The notes under the pieces are model-generated. The model had not been told where the DNA came from and made no database searches. It saw only the letters and a list, made by a program, of their open reading frames with translations. The position numbers and the translations under genes were made by a program. DNA of 51,771 bases from the NCBI GenBank assembly GCA_050943595.1, contig JBMNPM010000010.1:1-51771 (forward strand), in the 5' to 3' direction. The DNA comes from JAXGXJ01 sp050943595. Its GTDB lineage: Bacteria > Actinomycetota > Thermoleophilia > RBG-16-64-13. Numbering within the stretch: the first letter of the stretch is position 1; each line of letters opens with the position of its first letter. Shown piece by piece: positions 16,562-24,349 of the stretch.

Positions 16562-17719
16562 CTACGCTGCGTTCACAACCCTATTTCTTCCAGTCTCTTT
16601 TGCTTTGTACAGAGCATTGTCAGATTCACGCATCGCATCATTAATATCGTTGGCATTCTTGGGGACAAAGGTCTTGATACCGACACTCGTAGTAATTCGA
16701 ATGTCCGGTTCAATAATGAGTTCTTGAATTGCCAAACGTATCCGCTCGGCCAGGCTATTTGCGCCAGCGCTGTCTTCGAGTATTAAGAGCGCAAATTCCT
16801 CGCCCCCAATACGGGCAAAAATGTCATACGGGCGGATCTGGTGGTGGATAGTCTCCACAAACGATTTCAGAACGGCGTCGCCTCGCTGATGGCCATAGGT
16901 ATCATTGATTCTCTTGAAATGATCAATATCCAACATGATTATTGAGGCGACAAGGCTGCGTCTAACTGCAAAATTTAGGATCTCGGCACTCTTGCTGAAG
17001 AACGATCTCCTGTTCAGGGCGCCGGTCAAAGCGTCGGTGGTTGCGGCGATGATCAGTTCTTTGTCGGCTTCTTCCTTGGTCAAAACCATGAACCCGATGC
17101 TGGAGGCAATTGTCGATATGAACAATAGAAGAAATGCTGTGGTTTGAGAACCAGCTGAGGTGTGCAGAGTAAAGCTGACCATGTAAGCAGACCATGTTCG
17201 CACTAAGAACGCTACCCCGAGCACAACGAAGATTATTCCAATGGCGCATCTCAGGCATTCCTTCCATCCACCACACAATAACATGATGCCGCCCAGCAAG
17301 AACATGCACGACAAGACGATGCTCGACAAAATTACATAGCGTGATTGCGGCAATATATCCGAGGGAATCACATACAATACCACAAACGCAACGGCTCCCA
17401 GCGCAGCGATAAAACGAAAACACCAGACAAATTTGCTGGATGCCTTACAGAGGATACAAAACGCTGTCATTTCAAGCGCATATCCCGTATATATGATGAT
17501 GTTGCCGACACATCCCGAAAGCCAGAATGGAACATTTCCACGCAAATATAACAAGAAGTAACCGGCAACCATGCACACTAATCCCGAAATAAATATAATC
17601 AGAGAATATTCCTTGTCTCTCCGCCTGTCATAAATCAGCAAAAGTACAAGCACGATCGCATTAGCAATTGAAATCAACATTAATGTAGTTTTTATATCAA
17701 GTAGAGCGAATGAACTCAT
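16562..17719 (-). CDS. Membrane-bound diguanylate cyclase (GGDEF domain)
   Basis: Makes cyclic di-GMP from two GTP. The 385-residue product has about seven or eight hydrophobic spans in residues 1-215, forming a membrane sensor of unknown ligand, followed by a GGDEF domain. The active-site loop is GGEEF at 305-309, and the inhibitory site RxxD is present as RPYD at 296-299, exactly five residues before it, so product inhibition is likely. MLDIDHFKRINDTYGHQRGD is intact. Base and codon use are clearly more AT-rich than in neighbouring genes, which suggests acquisition by transfer. It stands in an island flanked by transposase relics. Confidence 0.92.
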   Translation of the reverse strand: MSSFALLDIKTTLMLISIANAIVLVLLLIYDRRRDKEYSLIIFISGLVCMVAGYFLLYLRGNVPFWLSGCVGNIIIYTGYALEMTAFCILCKASSKFVWCFRFIAALGAVAFVVLYVIPSDILPQSRYVILSSIVLSCMFLLGGIMLLCGGWKECLRCAIGIIFVVLGVAFLVRTWSAYMVSFTLHTSAGSQTTAFLLLFISTIASSIGFMVLTKEEADKELIIAATTDALTGALNRRSFFSKSAEILNFAVRRSLVASIIMLDIDHFKRINDTYGHQRGDAVLKSFVETIHHQIRPYDIFARIGGEEFALLILEDSAGANSLAERIRLAIQELIIEPDIRITTSVGIKTFVPKNANDINDAMRESDNALYKAKETGRNRVVNAA

Positions 17720-17973
17720 TGTTCATACTCTTATTTCTAAAATATTCATCATATGTAGACGCCTTGCTTTAAGTACCTAATCTTAGTAAATTCTAATAGC
17801 CATATCGTTTCTACGAGACAGCTTTCAGTACATTTACAATTATTTTATCCGTTCGGCTCTAGGTCCAGATCATAGGACTCAAGACACCAATCATATTCTT
17901 CATTTGGATGGCAACCTAGCAGCAAACTTGAACGGTCAAAGCGGCATCATAGTTTTACTATATAGCCATCCAT
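17720..17973. other. AT-rich spacer, no gene seen
   Basis: Sequence between the diguanylate cyclase and the split serine hydrolase. It is AT-rich, has stops in all frames at short intervals and shows no clear hairpin with a T-run. The promoter of the diguanylate cyclase must lie in its first hundred bases. Confidence 0.6.
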
Positions 17974-18327
17974 TTAAATCATCCAGATGTGCCCCCATTG
18001 CCAGTGAACAGTATTCGCGATTGCTATAATCATACACAGACTAACGCTACATACTTCCCAAGTTTTCAATCGCACAGCTCTTCCTTGCTTCAACTGCTTA
18101 CTTACATAAACAATTAAACCCAACATAGCGAGCACCAATAGCCCTAGAATAGAAAAGACAGTACGATACGCTAATAGTGGCCACTGTTGCCCACTTAAGA
18201 TACTTGGTATGATAAATGCGAGGGCAACAGCAGGAGCTAGAGGGAGCAAGGATCCAATCAGGCACCACGCAGGTAGCTTATTTTTCTCACTTTGTCTTTT
18301 AATTTTGCCGCGAACAAAAGCTATCAC
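17974..18327 (-). pseudogene. Membrane C-terminal part of the broken serine hydrolase
   Basis: An open stretch of about 117 residues with three hydrophobic spans (PAWCLIGSLLPLAPAVALAF, a second near TVFSILGLLVLAMLGLIVYV, a third near VCSVSLCMIIAIANTV). It has no good start of its own. If one T is added to the T9 run at 18380-18388, the upstream hydrolase frame passes its stop and reads LGLYALSLIYCLFNIIRYV straight into this frame. The two pieces are therefore halves of one gene: a serine hydrolase with a C-terminal membrane domain, a layout familiar from Firmicutes. Confidence 0.75.
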
Positions 18328-18377
18328 ATATCTTATAATATTGAATAGGCAGTAGATAAGGCTCAGAGCATATAGGC

Positions 18378-19736
18378 CTAAAAAAAAATCAAATCCATAG
18401 CGATATCTTTGATACCAATTACCCTGTAGTCGCCATATGGCATAGAGAGGTAGTCGACGCCAGATATATCGCTTATAACTCCATAAGGTATATTGGGATC
18501 ATTTGATTTAATATTCCTCACCGACAATAGACCGTAGAGCTTTAGAGGCCCATGATTTATTGTTTTGCTAGATTTAACTAATCCATTATAATCGAACCTA
18601 GACCCTTGGTAGGATCCGAATAATAGAGTAGGCATTTTTTGACTATAGGTAACTTCCATAGCCTGATTATTTAGAATCACCATTCCAAGTCCATTTTCAA
18701 AGTCCAGTAAAAGTTGGCTAGTGAACCCTATAGTATTGCCACCATGACCTATTACATGTGTACCGTATAGGCCATCCACCCAAAAACCATGATAATTCCT
18801 AGGATTTTCTGTATTCGGGTAGTAAAGAGACGGTGTAAATAATTCATGATATGTAGCCGAGTGCTCAAATAATACTGTGTCTTCTGACAATAATGCTTGG
18901 GCAAACTTTTGTAAATCTACAGCAGTGGAGACACAAGAACCCGATGGATAATTAACTATATATATTATATTTGGTATAGTATTTTTCAAATCAGAGCTAT
19001 ACGACTTTACTGCCTTTCTTCTCTCCTTAACATCTTTATTATCATTGAGGTCGGGGCTGATTGTTGAGTCGTTCATTCCTAAGGGCTCAAAGATATACTT
19101 TCTTACATAATCATCGTAGGGCATACCAGAAACATTCTCTACAATATAAGCAGCCAAGGTGGTCCCCCAGTTGCTGTAAGCAACCACTTTGCCAGGTTCA
19201 TAAACCTGTTTCGGTTGAAATGTGGATAAGTATTCTTCGATAGATATAATTCGGTCCTCATGTCCTGTTGACATGCAAAGAATAGAATCTTCAAAGCCGG
19301 CATTATGATTCATGAGGTTAAGCATGGTCAAAGATGACTCGTAAACCCTATTTTTCAAAAAACCTGCAGGTAAGTATGTATTAACATCCTCATCTAATTT
19401 AATTTTTCCTTGTTCGACCAGCTGCATCACACTTACCCAAACCAGCAGCTTAGATACAGATCCCCATTCCATTACCGTATCTTCAGTCACAGGAACTTGA
19501 TCTTCAATGTTCATATAACCAAAATAGTTTTTGTATACAGTCTCTTTTGCACTAAAAATAGCCACGCTCATCCCTGCTGTCGTGGCCTCATGTTCATCAA
19601 CAAACTCTTCGATTTTTTGCCCAATATCTTGCAGATTATAGTCCACTTTCTCTATCGCTAAAACTTGATCTGTTACAATCAAATTCACTAGCAACAAAAT
19701 GAGAACCAGCAACAAAACTATATTGGCGTTTTTCAT
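18378..19736 (-). CDS. Serine hydrolase of the beta-lactamase / penicillin-binding family, frameshifted
   Basis: A 452-residue product with an N-terminal signal or anchor (hydrophobic 7-27) and a class C beta-lactamase-like domain: nucleophile motif SVSK (S93, K96), second motif YSN (Y187-N189) and HGGNTIGF in place of the KTG box. Such proteins include D-aminopeptidases, esterases and PBP4-like enzymes; the substrate is unknown. It ends at a TAG formed inside a run of nine T (minus strand, 18388-18380). One more T would extend it into the membrane frame at 17974-18327, for about 587 residues. The gene is thus truncated, phase-variable or affected by a homopolymer read error. It is strongly AT-rich. 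Confidence 0.8.
   Translation of the reverse strand: MKNANIVLLLVLILLLVNLIVTDQVLAIEKVDYNLQDIGQKIEEFVDEHEATTAGMSVAIFSAKETVYKNYFGYMNIEDQVPVTEDTVMEWGSVSKLLVWVSVMQLVEQGKIKLDEDVNTYLPAGFLKNRVYESSLTMLNLMNHNAGFEDSILCMSTGHEDRIISIEEYLSTFQPKQVYEPGKVVAYSNWGTTLAAYIVENVSGMPYDDYVRKYIFEPLGMNDSTISPDLNDNKDVKERRKAVKSYSSDLKNTIPNIIYIVNYPSGSCVSTAVDLQKFAQALLSEDTVLFEHSATYHELFTPSLYYPNTENPRNYHGFWVDGLYGTHVIGHGGNTIGFTSQLLLDFENGLGMVILNNQAMEVTYSQKMPTLLFGSYQGSRFDYNGLVKSSKTINHGPLKLYGLLSVRNIKSNDPNIPYGVISDISGVDYLSMPYGDYRVIGIKDIAMDLIFF
18380..18388 (-). repeat. T9 homopolymer at the frameshift point
   Basis: Nine T in the coding strand (A on the plus strand) directly before the apparent stop codon of the serine hydrolase. Adding one base restores one continuous frame with a complete membrane domain. 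Runs of this kind slip in replication and in transcription. Confidence 0.8.
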
Positions 19737-19929
19737 ATTCCCACGTATATTCCTATGCTTAATGCTCTGATTTCAGCAGCGGGTCGCGCAGCAGACTGTC
19801 CACTGCAATCGGTTGTCGGCCATTCCTTCCACCAATCGCCCCACCATGATTGAAGTGCTTTGAACTGATCTATGCTACCCGGGTGCGGAACAAACGCTCG
19901 ACCTGGGACCAAGTTCCACGTCTGGTGTA

Positions 19930-19953
19930 GCGATATACCTGCGCGATATACCT
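19930..19953. repeat. Short tandem duplication
   Basis: GCGATATACCT is repeated back to back with one base between copies (19930-19953), just before the transposase relic. It is probably a scar of insertion or slippage. No function is evident. Confidence 0.55.
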
Positions 19954-20397
19954 GCGCGCAGCCCATACAGACTCTCTTCGCCATCCCGTCGTAAGCGCCT
20001 CTACAGGCACCTGGAATACAACCTGCTCTTTCGCCGGTTCGTGGGTCTGCCCCTCATCGGAGACCGTCTAGCACCCCACCACCTTAACCAACAACCGAAA
20101 TCGCCTGCTTTTGAGCAAGGCAGCCGAGGTCTTCTCGAGTACATTTGGGGAGAGGCTGAAGCCCACAGACCCCTCTCCCGGGAGCACTTTAGCTGCAGCG
20201 ACACCCTCTTAGAAGCAGCCGCTTTGCTCAAGACCTTCCGGCTCAAAGACGAGGATGGGGACTCAGATGGTGGACCGAAGGGAGGTAACAGACGCAATCC
20301 CGACGTCTCCTCGGTACCCACCACTGCGAGCGGCATGACCGAGAATATAGTCTTGGTCCGGCTGCGAACATTGGGGACGAGGCAAACTCTCAGGTGA
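19951..20397 (+). pseudogene. IS5/IS1182-type transposase relic
   Basis: Read on the plus strand in one frame, the segment gives YNLLFRRFVGLP, then a helical stretch, then LSREHFSCSDTLLEAAALLK, then a glycine- and charge-rich loop (KDEDGDSDGGPKGG) and RRNPDVSS. Intact transposases of this type read YNLLFRWFVGL, HFSVDGTLIEAWAS, KSFRPKD and a charged loop. The catalytic aspartate position is altered (CSD for VDG) and both ends are missing, so it is dead. It marks the right border of the AT-rich island and is related to the fragment at 16441-16527. Confidence 0.65.
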
Positions 20398-20630
20398 GAG
20401 AGACGGGGGAAGCCAGCCCATCTGGGGGCCCGAATCTGAGGCTGCGGACCCAAGCTGACTATCGCCAGGCTCACTGTTCGCGCTGCTCATCCGTATCTTT
20501 TCTTTGGTGGCCTCATTTTCAGCAGCTGGCTGGCGTCCAGCTTCTCGGTGCTGATCCTTGCACTGCCCCGGTTGTCTCCACGTCTGCCTCGGAATAGAAT
20601 CACCGGCGTTCAACAGACTGGAGCCAACCG
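20398..20630. other. Spacer before the M28-like gene, no gene seen
   Basis: GC-rich sequence with no convincing reading frame. It may include more transposase debris, but nothing is recognisable. The promoter of the gene at 20631 should lie here. Confidence 0.5.
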
Positions 20631-22478
20631 ATGCCGCTAACGATCCGCCGGCGCCTCGTCGACCGTGTCCGGCAATGGAGAAAGACGGTGTATGCAGTTT
20701 GCATCGCCCTGGTGGTGGTAGCGACCGCAGTCGTCTTCCTGTCCGTATCGCCCCCTGCCTCCAGCGTTGAGTCGGCGTCGGATGCTACGTTCCTCGACCC
20801 CAATCATACCCTCCGCCTGGCGGAGGAGCTGGACCGTCTCTACCCACAACGCGTCCTCGGCTCCGAGGACGCCGCCGGCGCCGCCACTTGGCTGGCCGAG
20901 AAGCTCTCAACCGCCGGCATCCCCTCCGAGGCGGTGCATATCACCACGTACACCGCTCCCGTCGGAGATCGGGAGATGACTTTGAGAAACGTAGCTGTAG
21001 TTCTCCAGGGAGCCAGCACAGAGACCATCCTGATAACCGCAGCCCGAGACACCCCCGCCGAGAACAAGGCCGGCCTACTGTCCTATGCCAGTGCTACGGC
21101 AATCCTCATCGACTTGGCGCAGGTCTTCGCCTCGCGCCCCCATGAGAAGACACTGGTGTTCCTCTCCACCGAGGCCACGGACAGCGGCGGGGTCGGCATC
21201 GATCGCTTCTTGGCAGCCTACCCGCGGGCCGCAGACGTGAGTACCGTCCTCTCCTTCCAGAGTCTGGGCAAAGAGGGTACTAAAACCCTGGAGGCAGGAA
21301 TTTCCGGACCTCAAAACACCACGCCCGGATGGTACGTGCAACTGACCGGTCGCGTGCTGGAAAAGGCGGGGCTGAAACTGTCCATCCCCGGCATAGCCTC
21401 TCAAGCCGCCGATCACGCACTGGCGTTGGCCCAAGGTGACCAAGTCGCCGGCCTCACCCGCGGTATTCCCTCGCTCATGCTGCGTGATGAAAGCGTGGGC
21501 CGTCCGACGGCGATGGGTCTGACCACACAAGGCGCAGCCGTAGAAAGGCTCATCCTTTCTCTCGACAACAGCAGCGAGATCCCGTCCGATCCAGGCACCG
21601 CCCTCCTTTTTCCCTCAGGCAGGTTCTTGACCAACAAGGCAGTACGCCTTCTGGCTGCACTCATGCTGCTGCCCGCCGCTTCAGCCTTGCTGATTTGGCT
21701 GTTCACCTCATCCGCAACGCCGCGCGTAGCCCTGAAGCATCTTCGCAATCTACTCTCGTTCGCTCTACCGGTGGGCGCACTATTCCTGCTGGCCTACATC
21801 CTCTCCCGTGTGGGGCTCATCCCTCGGTATCAGTTCCAGGTACCCACCGGGTCCGGACCATCGACCAGCCCTCGGTTAGCCGCCACATTGCTCCTCATCG
21901 TATTCGGAGCGATAGCCTTCATCGCATCCCGCCATTTCCTGGGCTACCTGCAACCTCGAGAACCACGCGCGATCACCGAGATGACCAAGCTGTGGACGGG
22001 GTTCTTCGGCCTGACCATCGGCTTGATACTGATGTTGTCGCGGTCACCGTTCTTGTTGCTACCCTGCCTAGCTGCAGCCTGCGCGTGGCCGCTGGCCACC
22101 TGCTTCGCCGAGCCTGTCCGCTCGGAGGTCCTATGGCGGCACCGCTTCCGGTCCAACACCCCCACGCTTCTCGTGGGCCTAGTAACCCCGCTCCTCCTCT
22201 ACGCCTACCTGGCCGCCGCGAACGGAGTGGGGTGGACCCGAGCCTGGTGGTTTCTGCTGGTACAGACGGTTTCCGGTTCATACGGCATCCGCGGACCGTT
22301 GGGCGTCGTGTTCCTTGTCGCCTCGTTCCTGGTACTTTTTAGCGCCAACAGGATGCGGGTCATACCCATCGAGACACTCGACGTGACCGACGAGCTCAGC
22401 CTGTTAGAACCACCGCCCCCCCGGGGACGACGCCAACGGCACAAGCCCCCTCAGCCGCCGCTGTCGCCGTGGCGCTAA
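20631..22478 (+). CDS. Degenerate M28-like peptidase domain with membrane C-terminus
   Basis: A 615-residue protein with an N-terminal span (about 20-40), an extracytoplasmic domain at about 60-310 and about eight hydrophobic spans at about 330-590, ending in a proline- and arginine-rich tail. The extracytoplasmic domain follows the pattern of M28 aminopeptidases (Ywa D or Fxna-like): LRNVAVVLQG, then ILITAARDTP, then LLSYASATAILIDLAQVF, then KTLVFLSTEATDSGGVG. The metal ligands expected as H-x-D and a D in the GADDNASG block are replaced (AARDTP; AENKAG). It is therefore probably not a metallopeptidase. Similar domain orders exist in ER and bacterial M28 membrane proteins. The role is unknown; it may bind peptides or envelope material. 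Confidence 0.65.
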   Translation: MPLTIRRRLVDRVRQWRKTVYAVCIALVVVATAVVFLSVSPPASSVESASDATFLDPNHTLRLAEELDRLYPQRVLGSEDAAGAATWLAEKLSTAGIPSEAVHITTYTAPVGDREMTLRNVAVVLQGASTETILITAARDTPAENKAGLLSYASATAILIDLAQVFASRPHEKTLVFLSTEATDSGGVGIDRFLAAYPRAADVSTVLSFQSLGKEGTKTLEAGISGPQNTTPGWYVQLTGRVLEKAGLKLSIPGIASQAADHALALAQGDQVAGLTRGIPSLMLRDESVGRPTAMGLTTQGAAVERLILSLDNSSEIPSDPGTALLFPSGRFLTNKAVRLLAALMLLPAASALLIWLFTSSATPRVALKHLRNLLSFALPVGALFLLAYILSRVGLIPRYQFQVPTGSGPSTSPRLAATLLLIVFGAIAFIASRHFLGYLQPREPRAITEMTKLWTGFFGLTIGLILMLSRSPFLLLPCLAAACAWPLATCFAEPVRSEVLWRHRFRSNTPTLLVGLVTPLLLYAYLAAANGVGWTRAWWFLLVQTVSGSYGIRGPLGVVFLVASFLVLFSANRMRVIPIETLDVTDELSLLEPPPPRGRRQRHKPPQPPLSPWR

Positions 22479-22853
22479 TCACATCCGACAGGCAGACGTC
22501 CGACCCTGAAGGCTACTGAATTGAGAACGGATGACGCCACCTTCTCTGACCTTCTCGTAGCGAGCATCTAAGATGAGGTAGGGGTAGGGTTCGTCTAGGC
22601 GCCGGGTGGCGAACTCCCGGAGACTCTCATCCGGTCCCTTGTTAACCCGGCTTATGGCCGAAGCGGAAAAACTATGCCGCATAGTTCCTCGGTTATAGCT
22701 TTCACCTTGCGGGTAGAGACACCCTGGACATACATCTCCACTTCGAGCATCTGCTGCATGGCTTCCTGCACAATCTCGCGCAAGAAGTCTTTATCCTCGG
22801 CGACAAGGGCTATTAAGGTCGTTGCCGGCTTGGGTGCTCTTCTTATGGGTCAT
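22479..22853 (-). pseudogene. IS256 (mutator-type) transposase relic
   Basis: Reading from 22853 the minus strand gives MTHKKST, then LVAEDKDFLREIVQEAMQQM, jumps in frame to YVQGVSTRKVKAITEELCG, loses one base, and resumes as HSFSASAISRVNKG, FATRRLDEPYPYLILDARYE and KVREGGVIRSQ before homology ends near 22527. In intact IS256 transposases more than 60 residues lie between the first two blocks, so there is an internal deletion. There is also an early shift, a one-base deletion near 22675 and loss of the whole C-terminal half with the catalytic residues. Confidence 0.85.
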
Positions 22854-22956
22854 GGTGTGCCCCCTTTCGTAGGGGTGATTCGGTATCACTTGCATACCAT
22901 GACCTTCTCTTCAGTCCCTCCTCCGAGAGCTTTTGCACATAAGTCAGCACACTGCC

Positions 22957-23042
22957 CAGCAGCGCTATTCGCACGACCGATGACGTACTACCGTGCTGCT
23001 CAGTGCGTTCCAGGGCCGGGGCTTCGTTTTTCAGTAGCCTGC
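22957..23042. repeat. MITE-like palindromic element, fragment (right half)
   Basis: The sequence from CAGCAGCGCTATTCGCACG to TTCGTTTTTCAGTAGCC matches the right half of the full element copies at 1819-1985 and 12338-12502. The left half is absent. It sits between the IS256 relic and corA. Confidence 0.75.
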
Positions 23043-23053
23043 CGGCCCACAGA

Positions 23054-23109
23054 CCGCGACCGCGAGAGCAGGGTGCCTTCTGGGCAGCACCCCGCTCTCG
23101 CGGTCGCGG
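23054..23109 (-). terminator. Strong hairpin downstream of corA
   Basis: The arms at 23054-23076 and 23087-23109 pair over 23 positions with one mismatch, with a ten-base loop. The arms include CCGCGACCGCGAGAGC. It lies 18 bases beyond the corA stop. There is no T-run, so it may act as an RNA-stabilising or Rho-assisted end rather than a classic intrinsic terminator. Confidence 0.5.
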
Positions 23110-23126
23110 CGCTGTCCTTCAACAGC

Positions 23127-24059
23127 TTAGAAGAACCTCTTCCTCCAGAACACCACAGCCAACAGTAACGAGATCGCGAAGGCAATCGCGATGGTAAACA
23201 GGAATCCGTGGCTGGAGTCTTGGAAAGGCAATCTCACATTCATCCCAAAGTAGGAAGCCACGATAGTCGGGATGGAGAGGATGATGGTGAGCGAGGTCAG
23301 CAGCTTCATGACACGGTTGAGATTATTCGATATCACCGACGTGAACGCATCCATCATGCCGGTGAGGATGTCCGTGTAGATCCGCGCCATCTCCGATGCC
23401 TGCTTGTTCTCGACAATGACGTCCTCGAGCAGCTCCTCGTCTTCCTCGTACATCTTGAGCGACTTAGTTCGCAGGAGCTTCTGTAATACGCTCTCATTGG
23501 AACGCAGGGAGGTAGTGAAATAGACCAGCGACTTCTGCAGGGCGAGAAGATCGAATATCTCGGCGTTCTTCATGGATGCGCGCAGTTCGCGCTCCACTTT
23601 GTCGGTCTCGCGGTCTATCCGGCCCAGATAGCGAAGATAGAAAACCGATATGGTCTGCAGGATCTGGAACAGGAAACGCGTCTTCTTGAAGGTCGCGAAG
23701 CTCTTCACCGTCCCGCGCTCGAACTCGCCCAATATGGGATTGGGGCGCAGGCAGGTCGTCACAAAGTAGTCGGGGTGAACCAGCATCCCCAGCGGGATGG
23801 TGTTATAGCCCTGCTCTTCCCCGATACGGACGAGTACCGGTATGTCCACGATGACGTGAGTCAAGCCGTCTTCGATGTCTATCCGGGATTTCTCCTCCTC
23901 GTCCAGAGGCCCCTTCAGCAGATCCAGCGGGATATCCAGACCGACGCTCACTCGTTCCAGTTCTTCCTCGCTGGGGTTCACCAGGTCGATCCAGGAGCCG
24001 ACTTCGAAGTCGTCCAATCGCTCCAGACCTCGTGGGGTCGTTTTGAAAATGGCAAGCAT
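23127..24059 (-). CDS. corA: CorA-family magnesium/cobalt channel
   Basis: A 310-residue inner membrane divalent cation channel. The large cytoplasmic N-terminal domain (about 1-245) contains long helices, and two C-terminal spans are joined by the selectivity loop. The signature GMN is at 272-274 (YFGMNVRLPF), followed by the second span and the basic end RKRFF. Length and layout match Thermotoga-type CorA. The gene is isolated, with a hairpin downstream. Confidence 0.93.
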   Translation of the reverse strand: MLAIFKTTPRGLERLDDFEVGSWIDLVNPSEEELERVSVGLDIPLDLLKGPLDEEEKSRIDIEDGLTHVIVDIPVLVRIGEEQGYNTIPLGMLVHPDYFVTTCLRPNPILGEFERGTVKSFATFKKTRFLFQILQTISVFYLRYLGRIDRETDKVERELRASMKNAEIFDLLALQKSLVYFTTSLRSNESVLQKLLRTKSLKMYEEDEELLEDVIVENKQASEMARIYTDILTGMMDAFTSVISNNLNRVMKLLTSLTIILSIPTIVASYFGMNVRLPFQDSSHGFLFTIAIAFAISLLLAVVFWRKRFF

Positions 24060-24349
24060 GACTCACCCCCTTCGCTGTACAAGCGGACACACCGCGTTTC
24101 ACGATCTCGTCTTCCTCTCCTGGGATAGTCGTCTCAAGACACCAACCCGGGTACCATAGCACGCATCTTCGCCCCAGGTATCCCTGCCCACCGAAAAGAA
24201 AAGGGCAATATTGCGCTCTTTGCAGGCCTAACCTACGCCACACCAACAACCACAACCAGAGTATCCTTCGCACCGGCGCATACATCCGCCGTTCCCCGGC
24301 AGTAGAAAACGTGGCCGGTCCACCGGCCGAAGACTGGGAGCTTATACAG

